From Knufia peltigerae (lineage: Eukaryota; Ascomycota; Eurotiomycetes; Chaetothyriales; Trichomeriaceae), in contig JAPDRN010000017.1 in NCBI GenBank assembly GCA_030247855.1, positions 124,001-188,000 of the forward strand: a stretch of DNA of 64,000 nt, given 5' to 3'. This document shows, in pieces, positions 12,472 through 23,700 of the stretch. Within the stretch, counting starts at the first letter, position 1. Every line of letters starts with the position of its first letter. The position numbers were made by a program, and so were the translations under genes. The notes under the pieces are model-generated. The model searched no databases and was not told where the DNA came from. It was given only the letters and a program-made list of their open reading frames with translations.

Positions 12472-13652
12472 GACGGCTTGTAGTCATGGATGGGAAAAGA
12501 ATGAGGTCTAAAGGACGATGAGCCTGGAGGGCGGAGCACCTGAGTTGATACGTGGTTTTCCATCGTCTGCTGGCGTGCTGGCGCCAGAGATCCTCGCAGT
12601 AAGCACAGTAGCGAAAACACCATTTCACACAGGATTGGCCTGTGCAACCCTAGCAGACGCTAGGTAGGAGACTGAACGCGGCGGCATGATGTTGGTGGCA
12701 GTGGAAGGAGGGGGAGTGTTCGACAGGCATGGGCGCTTGGAGGACGTTTCATCGAGGGAACTTGTTGAGCCTCAAAACGCGTGCCGGCTTGACGGCGCTA
12801 ACGCCCCGAACCGCCAGTCAAATGAAGAGGTTATTTAGGCTGCTTGACGAGGGTTACAAGTGCTAAAGCTTGCACGTAGCCTTAGTCAGGTATTGAATTG
12901 TATTGTATTGTAGGCGCACTAAGAGGCCTGCACTAGGTAAGTACAGATTGTATCAGGTACTAAAGTCATGCTTGGGAAGGTTTGCCTAGGGATTTACCCG
13001 CCCCCAAGGACGACGTAACCCCCAAACGCCCAACGGACTATCAAACCCATCACCAAATGGACCACCAACACACCACCTGACAACCCACATTGGCCTTTTT
13101 TTAACGCCCTTTACTTATGCAGTGTGACCATGACCATGCAAGCAAGTCGTTGCGAGCAAGGCTCTATCGCCTTAAACAAAGTGAGACCATTCTCTTTCTG
13201 CAGCCTCTCTCGGCCTATCGCTGGTAGCCCAGTATGAGTACCGGCCAGGACCGGCGAAAGGAGACTAGTACTGTGAGTACCAAGCCCTCGTTCCACGCCG
13301 ATGAGCCTCAGTCTGGTTATGATCCTTGCTGGGCTAAGAACAGTACCTAGGCAAGAAAGGCCAGCTGCCTGCGGTATCCGGGGCGGGGCAGTCTCCTTCC
13401 CTTGTGAGGCTGACCAAGGGTACCTTGGTACACACACTGTCTCCGGCAACTGTTCGTCTTCCTCTGTGCTTCTTGTCTTGCAGCACTGTTGACCTCCAGA
13501 GATATCTCAGAGCGGCGCTGAAATATTGATCGCAAGGAAGAGCGTCTACATAAAGCGCACTGGAGAGGGACGTACCATAGGATGTCGCCCTTCGCCCAGT
13601 GTCTTCCACATCACAGCAGCGGTGTGCGGCTACCACCTCATTACTGGCCATA
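12472..13652. promoter_or_regulatory. Divergent intergenic region, kinase / NLR
   Basis: Shared upstream region of the minus-strand ketosamine-kinase-like gene and the plus-strand NLR gene. A short TATTG/GTATT repetition occurs near 12890-12915. Open frames here are short and featureless. No regulatory site was identified with confidence. Confidence 0.4.
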
Positions 13653-16600
13653 ATGGTACGAGAATATGTTACCTGCGAACGTCCATATACTAAACTTTTG
13701 GCAGGTCTCGAGGTTCCGCCGTCGTGAAAAGCTCTTTTCACAACTCTCCGCACATGAGGATCAAGAAAGATTCGAGGGAGATAGCCTGCGCAGCGGAAGT
13801 ACTTCAAAATGGTCGCAGAACTCCTCAAACACGGGCAAAGATCACCTACTAGGAGCAGAACTCCCCTTTCGCAACGGTCGCTCTAAAGATGTGGAGCCAA
13901 GAAAGAAAGAGCGCTCCCGCGATCGCCGTTCAGATCCGCTGGGATTGACTGTCCTATACGAGCCTGAATCTTCTCCATCCGTCGATATTGTCTTCGTACA
14001 CGGGCTCGGTGGGACAAGTCGCTATACCTGGTCCAAGAATGGAGAAAGTGAATTATTCTGGCCTCGAGAATGGCTGCCGTACGAATCGGAGTTGTCGACG
14101 GCTCGTATCATGACCTTTGGATATAACGCGCATTTCTCAGCCATCTCACATGGAGCAGAGAATATCCTCAACATTTCAGATTTCGCGAAGGACTTGCTGT
14201 TCAGCCTGAAGTTTGCTACTGGAGAAGGCCAACGGGCTCTCAATATTGGTTCCATTCCCATAATTTTTGTTGCTCATTCCATGGGAGGCTTGGTCGTGAA
14301 GAAGGCATTCATCCTCGGCCAGCATGATGAACACTATCGAGATCTCATTCAAGCTATTTCTGCTCTCGTTTTTCTCTCCACTCCGCACCGCGGATCGAAC
14401 CTGGCTGAAGCCCTCAATAAGATCCTCTCAGCATGTATCTTAACCCTGGCACCCAAGGAGTACGTATCGGAACTTCGTATCAATTCGCCTACTCTCCAGG
14501 AGATAAACGAACAGTTCCGCAATCTCGCCCCAAAGCTTTCTATCGTTTCTTTCTTCGAGACTCTCAAGACAAGCATTGGACTCTCGAGAATGATGGTACT
14601 GCAGAAAGACTCTTCAATCCTAGGCTATCCAGGAGAGATCTCGAAACCACTGGATGCTGACCATCATGATGTATGCAAATATACTAGTCATCAGGATCCA
14701 AACTATATTAGCGTCCGCAACGTTTTGAAGTATCTGGTGGAGAAACACCGTGCCCAGGATATGCCACAGGTCGATTTTAACTCGGTTGACGAGCTTCATG
14801 AGATTTCGTCCGCTTTTGGACATCCTGAAGGTCCCGGCGACGATCTTTCGTTCTTTGCCAACAGGCGCATGCCGGGCTCCTGCGAATGGACCCACGATGA
14901 CCCAGTGTTCATATCCTTCTTGGAAGATGAATCCGATGGACCGCGATGTTTGTGGTGTACTGGACCCCCAGGATCTGGCAAATCTGTTCTTGCTTCATCG
15001 ATCATTCAAACCGCCGAGGAGGATGAAGTTGACCATGTTTACTACTTCTTCCGATTCGGTGATGAGGTTAAGAATAACCTCAATGTCCTTCTTTTGTCCT
15101 TGGCGTATCAACTGGCAAGTGTTTTGCCTGAATACCGCAGACGTTTACTGCGACTCTTTGAAGACGGGTTCAACGTACAAAAGTCACTTCCGCGCCTCCT
15201 TTGGAAAAAGTTGTTTGCCTCCACTTTCCTCAAACTACACCTAACGCAACCACTTCTTTTGATCATTGACGGATTGGATGAGTGTGACTCGCACAGCCAT
15301 TTCTTGAAGTTCCTGGAAGATTTTCAATCTTTCCCTGGCTGTATGCGTTTTCTTATCATCAGTCGGAACACCCAATCACTGTCCTCAGGGTTCGAAAAGT
15401 TGTCCAAAAAGATCCCAGTCCAGCAGCATGCGCTTCAGAGCATGAAAAATGATCTTCGTCTCTATATTGAGGAGGAGATGACTTCTATGCACGGTGATGA
15501 TGATTTCAAAGATGCGATTGCCGCAGAGCTTACTCGTAAGGCCGATGGTAACTTCTTATGGGCAAGCCTCGTTCTAGGAGAAGTTCTACAGTGTCACACA
15601 GGAGACGCCGTGCTCGAGGCTCTCAACGAGGTTCCTGAAGACCTTGAGCCTCTATACGAGCGAATGGACGCAACTCTAGCAAAAAATTGCCGCCCCTCAG
15701 ATCGAGCCATTGGAAAAACGATACTAATGTGGATTGCTTGTTCAAGGTATGCATTGAGTCTGCAAGATCTGGCTGAGGCTCTTCAACCCGAGTATTCCAA
15801 TCTCCTCGATCTCAAATTCACTATCAGCCGCGTCTGTGGTGAATTTGTTATTGTCGACAGCAAAGGAATTGTCTCGATGGTCCATTCCTCCGCCCGTGAC
15901 TATTTGTTCCAAAACCAGTATTTGAATTATCACATCCCAAAAGGGGCTTCACATCAGCAAATCTTTATGAAATGCACTACCGCACTCATCAACGCCAATC
16001 CTAAGATACAGACAGGCCAGATAAGATCACAAGCATTCTTGCTTTATGCTGCTAGCTCATGGCCATTTCATATGGAGCAGGGTTCGGACTTCTCGGATCA
16101 ACCCTCTCTCCTACAACTCGCGCGGTTTTTCCAAAGTTCAGTGGTCCTTAGTTGGATATACCTCCTTGCGGTGGCAGGTCAGCTACGAGTCCTAGTCCAA
16201 GCATCCAAAAAGATGACGAGCTTTCTCAAGAAGGTGGATCGATTAGACGAAACACGCAGTCCTCTGACACATCGATTGCGCGAGAAGGAGCTCGTGTCCC
16301 TGTGGACCATAGATCTGATCAGACTAGTCGGTAAGTTTTCTGCTCATCTCAACGAGCAGCCTAAGTTGATATTCAAACTTGTGGCTCCGTTTTGTCCTCA
16401 AGATTCGGTCATCTTTAAACAATTCGCAGTCCGTTCCGCTGGCCTAGGTATTATGGTTTCTGGCCTTTCGAACCCATCGTGGGATGATTGTCTGGCCAAA
16501 TTTGCAGTGGATGATTCTCTGACTCCTCTTCAAATAAAATGCTGGAACAGATATTTTGCAATCTTGGTATCAGACGGCACCATTCTGTTGTACCATGCCA

Positions 16601-18663
16601 TCACTTACGAAGAAGCCCGACGCTTTCATCATGGCGAGCGTGTTTTGACGTGGTGCTTCAATCAGGAAGGCGATCAGATCGTCACATGCGGACTCAAGAA
16701 GACCATGGTTTGGAACACCGCAACGGGGAAGCAGCTGTATACTTTCGTAAATCCTCGACGATCCAAAGCCATCACTATTGCGTTTGCAAATGCTGAAGAG
16801 ACTCTCGTGACATGCTGTGATGATCGAACCATCCGGACTCTGTCTCTTACTCAATTGGATGGTGAGGGATGGCAAATCCTGGACAATGTGCTGGGCGAAG
16901 ATCATTATGATGGAAAGCAGTGTGGATCGCCAAGGTGTGCGTCCTTCAACCCAGCAGGCTCCCAGATAGCCATTAGTTACCGCGGTATACCGTTGGCCGT
17001 GTGGTCATTGGAAGATGCACGTCCTTTCTTGGTTGGTAGGTGCCAAAGGATCCTCGGTGGCCGACAAGTCTTCAGCAGCAGTGCGTCCGATGTTCAAGCT
17101 ATCACCTGGAACCCAATGACTGGTCATGTATTAGGAATATACAATGACGGATGCGTCTTCAAGTGGCATCCATTCGAAGCCGACTATCAAGAATCCAACA
17201 TTTCAGTCGGCCGCGTCGAGTGCAGTCCGGATGGGAAGTTTTTTGTGACGAGCAGTAGGGATGGCACACTGCGAATCTGGGACTTTTATCACTTCTCTCC
17301 CATCTATCAGCTCTCATACACCGTTCCGGTCACGAGTCTGGCCATTGACCCCAACGACACCCGCATCTACGACATCCGAGAATCGTTCTGCAGCGTGTGG
17401 GAGCCGAACGCTCTCGTGCGTATGTGGGAGACTGAGGACAAGTCGAGTGAGACGATGAGTAACCGAGAGAGCACCCAAGTTTCGCACATATCCGAAGTAT
17501 CTTTCGAGTCGCTGCAGCCTGTCACTACTCTTGCTTTAGAAAGTGGCAGCCTGTCGTACGCTGTCGGCAACGACGATGGCGTGGTCACACACTTCACCAA
17601 GGATGGATACCCTGCGGCAGAGGTGGTGAGGACATTCATGACGGTAGAACATCTTTCGTGGAGCGAGGACGGCCGTTGCATCGCCGCGTCTGGCCTGGGC
17701 CGCCGGCTCTTTGTCAAGGAGGTGAATCAGGGGAATTCTAATCAGACGGCAAGGTCCATTATGAACGGGAAGGCAGACGACCCGATCAGGCAGCTCCTCC
17801 TGAGTTCAACAGGGAAATTCCTTCTAGTTGTAATGGATCGCTTCCTGAACATATGGTCCACGGCGGATCAATGCATCGTGTCCACACGCCCGCAAGTCGC
17901 ATTGCACAGATGGATCAACTGCCCTTACGACACGAGCAAGGTGATCGGATTCAGCTTTGACGAGATTCAGATCATTGATTGGCAAGACCCGGAACTTACC
18001 AAACACCTACTGCAGGATCGGTCGGTCGTCGACGATGCTGCAGAGCAGCACTCTCGGGTGTTGTTGTTCCGACGGCCGTCGGCGCAGTACCCCATGAGCC
18101 CGGGTGAGAGCAACAAGATTGTCGACAAGGTCCTCCTCACCGTCAATCGAACAAGCGCCCTCGTTGTGACGTCGCAGAGCACCGCCCAAGGCCGATGTGA
18201 GAGGCAATTCATGTTTGTCGGTCTTGGTGACGTGACGAATCCCTTCACCGAAGCCAAAGTTCCGGCCACGGCGCTTCCTCCTGAACTCCAGGCGACCATG
18301 GTGATCCCTTTGGGTTTTGTCGCGGTGGAGTCTTCCTTGGTGGCACCCAGGGCGGCGACTTCAAGCGTACAGCAGCGAACCTTTGCATCGTCTGAGCGGC
18401 CCGCGGTAGGTGGAGGTACCGAAATGTCCCGAGCCGCCGACCACGTCCTGGCGTTCTTGGACCACAAGTACTGGGTTTGCACGTACACCTTGAGTCAGAC
18501 CAGGGCGGGACGGGTCAAGCGGCATTTCTTCCTCCCCCGTGACTGGCTGAACATGGACTGGCTTGAACTGGCCGTGATGCGGCCGGACGGTGCGTTGCTG
18601 TGCCCTCGAAACGGCGAGGTTGCGTTGGTGGAGAATGGGTTGCGAGAAGAATGGATAGACTGA
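13653..18663 (+). CDS. NLR/STAND protein: SesB-like hydrolase, NACHT, degenerate WD repeats
   Basis: Proposed join of 13653-13655 (ATG only) and 13705-18663, giving 1,653 residues. A 49-nt intron GTACGA...ACTAAAC...GGCAG follows the start codon. In that frame the next upstream codons lack an ATG back to a TAG at 13578. Alternatively translation starts at the ATG at 13666 inside this intron. Domains: a basic, disordered N-terminus; an alpha/beta hydrolase of the SesB-like type from about residue 90 (VFVHGLGG, nucleophile elbow AHSMGG near 190, STPHRGS near 228); and a NACHT/NTPase with P-loop GPPGSGKS near 421 and Walker B LLLIIDGLDECD near 520. From about 950 to the end there are beta-propeller-like blades with faint WD endings (for example DGTLRIWDF). 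The repeats are diverged, unlike the near-identical repeats of fast-evolving het loci. Fungal proteins of this build act in non-self recognition and cell death; that role is inferred here. Confidence 0.88.
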
Positions 18664-19015
18664 GCACCCCTAGATAAGAACAATGTCGTCTCGATCGGCG
18701 CCCCTCTCTCTAGCTCGACGAGTGTACCTGACCAGTTCACTGTAATTTTGTGTGCAGCACCTAGAGACGTTGAGAAAGGTGGAAGGTTCCTTGAGGAGAT
18801 GACCTCTTGATGCAGACCATTCCAACTCCGATTGAGAAGGACACCGTCAAGAGGGTTAATTTTTTTAAATTCGCTTTTGATTGGTGGAATTGGTACAACT
18901 GTATAAATATGTAAAGGTAGTACTTATGAATTGCTCATAGACTTGTGTCATATCGCCGGCATGATCATCACCATCATCGTCGTCTTCGTCGCCGTCATCT
19001 TCTCCGTCTTCATCG
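18664..19015. other. Convergent 3' region, NLR / methyltransferase
   Basis: Between the NLR stop codon and the methyltransferase stop codon. The right part (18958-19020) is a low-complexity run of GAY/CRTC triplets described separately. The rest holds nothing recognisable. Confidence 0.5.
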
Positions 19016-19022
19016 TCATCTT
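18958..19022. repeat. Low-complexity (GAT/GAC/GAA)n triplet run
   Basis: On the minus strand the sequence just after the methyltransferase stop codon is a run of GAY and GAR triplets. In a neighbouring frame it would encode an almost pure Asp/Glu tract. It lies directly downstream of the stop at 19016-19018. Confidence 0.75.
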
Positions 19023-20178
19023 CCGTCAGAAATCGATGGTGGCGGTGGCACTTGTTCCGGAGGTTTCTGACCCCACACAAAGTGAAAGTGCACGTACATG
19101 TGGTACTTGGGGTTCGCCAGGTCCCTCTTGACGCGGGCGACGATGATCCTGGCCTCGTCGGGGGTGTAACCCAGGACGCGGGTGTAGAGGGCGAGGGTGT
19201 AGGGCTCGACGGCGTCGATGAACTGGGCCCGGTAGTACATGCCGAGTTCCTTGAACCGCCTCTCCTTGGGCCAGGTCCCGATGGGGACCTTGTAGACTTC
19301 CTCGTGGACGTCGACGAAGCCGGCGTCGACCATGTGGGCCTTCATGCCGGCGGCGGACTGGAGGATCTTGCCGAACCTTTTCGAGGCTTCGTTGATCTGT
19401 TCGACCCAGTCGAGGAGGTAGACGGCCCCGGAGATGGTGTCGTCGTCGCCCCGCACCTGGCACTGGTAGTCCTGCATCTCCAGCCAACCCCCCGGTCGGA
19501 GGTGGTGCAGGGACCGCCGGAACAGCCCGGGCCAGTCGGCCACGCAGCCGCACATGGCCCGGCCGTGGATGTAGTCGAACCGCTCGCTGGGCGGGTAGGT
19601 CCAGTCGGACTCGATGTCGTCGACGTAAAACTTGACGTTGGGGGGGAGGAGGGTCGGCTGGATCGGGGAAAGGTCGACCCCGACCACGATCGACTCCGGG
19701 TGGTCGTCGCCCACCTCGACGCACCAGAGCCCCGTGCCGCAGCCGAGGTCGAGCACGCGCTGAGGCTGGACCAACGGCGCCCGGTACAGGTGCCCGCCCA
19801 GGATCATCCTGAAGATGTGGTGGAACATGTCCAGCCGGTCCTGCTCCGGCTCGTCGTTGGGCAACACGTACTGCCCTTCGCGGAAGGCGTGGTACCGCCG
19901 GCCATTTTCGTAGCGGTAGTTGAGGACCGAACTGGAGAGCGACGCCGTCCACGAGTCCTCCAACGCCTCCGAAAACGCCGAGTCGCTGTCGCTGTGGTCG
20001 GACTGTCAAGTACCATGTTAAAAAAAAAAAAGAAAAAGCTGCCAAGTCACCTGAGTAAGAGGGTCTTGTCGAGGTGTGGTACAGTGGTAGCCAAGTGCTA
20101 AACCATCACAGGGGGAACAGGTGTACCGTGATACGGAACATTACTTACATCAGGTAATAAGGCTTGTTGATATGCCAT
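19016..20178 (-). CDS. LaeA-like SAM-dependent methyltransferase
   Basis: Two exons: 20149-20178 (ten codons) and 19016-20002, split by a 146-nt intron with perfect GTAAGT donor, a long T-run and GACAG acceptor; 338 residues. The mini-exon gives MAYQQALLPD, followed by SDHSDSDSAFSEALEDSWTA, the acidic/serine N-terminus common in this family. Class I Rossmann fold: motif I VLDLGCGTGLWCVEVGDDHP near residue 92, acidic VGVDLSPIQP, DDIESDW, YIHGRAMCGC and LRPGGWLEMQDYQ. Such proteins are numerous in Pezizomycotina; LaeA itself is a nuclear regulator, but most paralogs are of unknown substrate, often secondary-metabolism enzymes. The exon is strikingly GC-rich, so all frames of both strands are open for about 1 kb. 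It faces away from a P450 gene across 1.5 kb. Confidence 0.9.
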
Positions 20179-21699
20179 TGTGACACTGTCAACCCGTGTA
20201 TGTCGGGTACGGGTTGGTCGAGCAGGTCAAGTAGGTACCGAGTGACTACCACCTACACAGTGTGTAGGTATCCTCGGAGGCCCCCGGCAAGCAGTCGTAT
20301 CGTTATCGTATGTTGTTTCACGGCGCATGCACAGCTGGAAAAGAGAAGAAATTCTCACAAAAAAAAACTCAATTGTTACCGCCGCCGCCGAAATAGACTC
20401 TGTCGTCCTCTACCCAAATAAAACTACGGTATCGGAAATATGGAATATCTAAAAGACCCAAAAAACAAAATTAAAGATTGTCGAAAAAGAGTGCAAGTCA
20501 AATAATGGGTGGTGTATTAGACTAGACGTCTCTCTCTCTCTCTGTTTTCTTTCTCTCTCGGTTGCTCATCTGGGTTGTTGTCTCCAATTACCTGCTATAA
20601 AGCGGTTAGTTCAAGTTGTGTACTATTTTGTGCAACTTCTAGGCCACTACCCATCTTGGTATCGGGCTACAGAGGTACCTTTTATACCTGGTCAGTGCGG
20701 TGACGGGTCTTTCCCGAGCTTCTCCTTCGGGTGGAAATGGGGGGACTTGACTAGCTATAAGTGCAGTACAAGTAGATACCTAATGAGCCTTACCCGGTGC
20801 CTAAAGTGCCCGATGTCAGTCCCCCGGGTGGGTTACGGGGGCATCCCGCAAAGAGAATCTGGGCCGTTCCATAGAGTACATGTAGTACATCACAGTTGAA
20901 CACTCCGAATAAACCACCCTGCTTTGTACCACTATGGATACAACTCAAGTTGCCAATTCAATCTCTTCGCACACAACTGATAAATCACCAAGATACCATA
21001 CTCATAATGGATACTGTAAGTGTGTTTTTTGGCGGGGGGACACGGAAGGATTTCTCTCATGTACGTTTTATTTGCAAAAGGTATCGTCGGAGCGCCATAT
21101 CTATGGTAGATACTCCGTATGTACAAGTGGAATTGCATTACTCGAACATCATTGGACTGGTAGACTCTCACATCGACTAGGCGTTCACGGATGCACCTCT
21201 TTTCATGCCTTCTTTTATACTCCGGACTCCGTACCATACCCTACTGCAAGAAAACCTAGGTACTTTGGTGTGATGCGCTGTCATTGCATACCCAGGTATA
21301 GTCCACTCGGGGGGGGATGTTCTGATAATCTCAGTCCAGCCAAAGTTTTTCACACTCACCTTGAGAAAAAGAGAGAGACGGGAGTAATGCTGAAGAGTGA
21401 CTTACCCAGCCAGGTATTGAACCTCCCCCCTCATTTTCACATGCTTCGCAGTATCATTGTACCTTGGTTAAGATACGAATACGATTACGGATCCGCATTG
21501 GTATTTACACTGTACATCACACTTGACTTGCCTCCAACTCTTCCCATCCCTCCATCTTTGTTCACCGTCCACCGTCCACCGTCCACCGTCCACGCTTTGG
21601 TACTCTCGACAAGTGGGTATGCTGGTCGACACTTGTCCAAGTCGGAACCTCTTCTCATCATCTTCTACTCTGCAGCCGAGTCAAGAGTGAAACCACACA
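20179..21699. promoter_or_regulatory. Divergent intergenic region, methyltransferase / P450
   Basis: 1.5 kb, clearly more AT-rich than the flanking methyltransferase. It contains a CT-rich run (about 20527-20545) and a 7-bp minisatellite (21564-21591), plus ACTCCGTA and CCTAGGTA motifs near 21115, 21232 and 21257. A 339-codon plus-strand frame (20934-21953) crosses into the P450 gene but has no protein features. A shared promoter is likely by position only. Confidence 0.45.
21564..21591. repeat. Four tandem copies of ACCGTCC
   Basis: A 7-bp unit is repeated four times without mismatch about 110 bp upstream of the P450 start codon. Confidence 0.9.
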
Positions 21700-23607
21700 A
21701 TGCGCGCCCAGTCATCAAACCCAACAAACCTCCTCCCCTCCCTGGCTGGCTCATCCTTCATCAATCTCCTTTTGACCGTCACCGTCTCGACGACCATTCT
21801 CTACCTCTTTGGTCTGGCCATCTACCGGCTCTACTTTCACCCGATAGCACATTTCCCGGGCCCCAAACTCGCCGGATTGACGAGGTGGTACGAATTCTAC
21901 TACGAATTGATCCTCAAGGGACAAATGACATTTCACATTCAAAAACTCCATGAACAATACGGTCGGTAGATCTTTCTTCTTCTAGCCCGCACGCCCTCCC
22001 TCTCTCTCAACAACAGACTAGCAGAGAAGAAGAACTGCCGAGTAGTAACAAGGCTCCATCACAACACAGGACCCATCGTCCGAGTCACCCCCAATGAACT
22101 ACACGTGCTCGACTCGGACTACTTTGAAGAATTGTACGTCAAGTCCGGCAAACTCGACAAGTACCCTCCATTCTCGGCTCGCTTTGGCACCGACGACACC
22201 TTCTTCACCGCTTCGTCGCACGAACATCATCGCCGTCTCCGCAACTCGGTCGCCCCCTTTTTCTCCAAACGCAAAATCACAGACTTTCAACCCGTCATCC
22301 AAGCCAAATTGACCAAACTCTGTTCCAAGGTGGCAACAGAGTATGCTGCCGGGACGGATCGAGCGTTGCCTCTTCACCGTGCCTGGACGGCCTTGACGGG
22401 GGACGTGGTGACCGAGTTCTGCTTCGCCAAGGCGTACGACCACCTCGACTCGCCCGACTTTGCAGAAACGTTTCACGAGCCCATGCACGCCGCCTGCGAA
22501 TCTTCCAGTGTCCTGATGCAGTTCCCCTGGTTGTGGCCCGTGATGAACAGCCTACCGGATTGGTTGGTCGTGAAACTCGAACCCAAGATGCACATGCACA
22601 TACAGGTGCAGCACGTAAGTAGCAGCGATGGGTACTGCTCGGTCGCCCAAGAGCCAATGCTGATGATGACCTTTGGCGGTGTGTGTGACCTAGGATTTCG
22701 AGCGTACCATTTCCGCGTTGAAAGAAAATCACGACGAGACGCACAAGACCGTCGATCACGCCACTCTCTTTCACGAAATGCTCAACAGTGACCTCTCGCC
22801 GAGGGAAAAATCCGTCGGCCGCATGGTCCAGGAGGCGCAGGTCATCATCGGCGCGGCCATTTTGACCACCTCTTGGGCCGCCGCCGTGGCGAGCTTCCAC
22901 ATCATCAACGACCCCTCCATTTTCGCCAAGTTGAGGTCCGAGTTGGAAGAGGCCCTTCCCGACCCGGCCGCCACTCAGCCGGACTGGCAGACTCTCGAGC
23001 AACTTCCCTATCTGAGCGGGTGCATCAAGGAAGGGATCCGTCTGGCTTACGGCATCGCGTCACGACTGCCCAGGGTGGCTCGCGCGGAACTGAGGTACAG
23101 AGACTGGATCATCCCGCCCGGCACCCCCGTCTCCATGACCATCGTAGACATGAACCATGATGAAGAGGTCTTCCCCCAGTCGAGGTCGTTCATCCCGGAA
23201 AGGTGGCTGGGGAAGCCGACCACAAAAGACGGGCAGAGTTTGGAACGTTACTTTGTCGGTTTCGGTAAGGGCTCCAGGTCGTGCATCGGGTTAAAGTATG
23301 TCGTTTTTCTATCCTTTTTCTGTTATTTTTTTGACCCATCGTTACCGCCAATGCCCGTTTTCTTTCCTCAAGAAATCCCCCAAAAAATGTCACCAATGGT
23401 ATAGTATGGCTGACCACGTCGAATTCTACTCGTAGTCTTGCTCAAGCAGTACTTTACACTGGTCTCGCGACCATCTTCCGGAATTTCACCTTTGAGTTGT
23501 ACGAGACTGATGTCTCGGATACGATCCTGGCTCACGATTACTTTGTGCCAACCGTCAAATTGGATACAAAGGGGATCCGAGTAAAAGTGAAATCGATTGA
23601 GAAGTGA
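21700..23607 (+). CDS. Cytochrome P450 monooxygenase
   Basis: Four exons: 21700-21961, 22070-22614, 22694-23295 and 23436-23607; 526 residues in a closed frame. The first intron uses an unusual GTCGGT donor. It was chosen because it rebuilds the canonical HEQYGPIVRVTPNELH; a GTAGAT donor four bases on breaks the frame. Seen: an N-terminal membrane anchor (residues about 20-42), FPGPKLAG, ExxR as E382-G-I-R385, FIPERW, and the heme loop FGKGSRSCIGLN with Cys466. The I-helix reads IIGAAILTTSW, so the usual acidic residue before the threonine pair is Leu326. The sequence resembles the trichodiene-oxygenase-like group of fungal ER P450s. Substrate unknown. It is divergent from a LaeA-like methyltransferase and tail to tail with GPI18 at 93 bp. 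Confidence 0.93.
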
Positions 23608-23700
23608 AAATGAAACCGTCCAGTGGCTAGCTATATACTGCGGGACGGGTTTTGGAGCCCTTGGGGTGTATATAGAGTAATATCTCTCCCTCCAACTTTT

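Noticed and set aside
19052..20101. 349-codon plus-strand frame opposite the methyltransferase
   Set aside because: Val/Asp/Gly-rich shadow produced by the extreme GC content. The minus strand has a complete methyltransferase fold and intron.
20934..21953. 339-codon plus-strand open frame
   Set aside because: Overlaps the P450 first exon in another frame, has low-complexity composition and no domain. The P450 frame is clearly the coding one.
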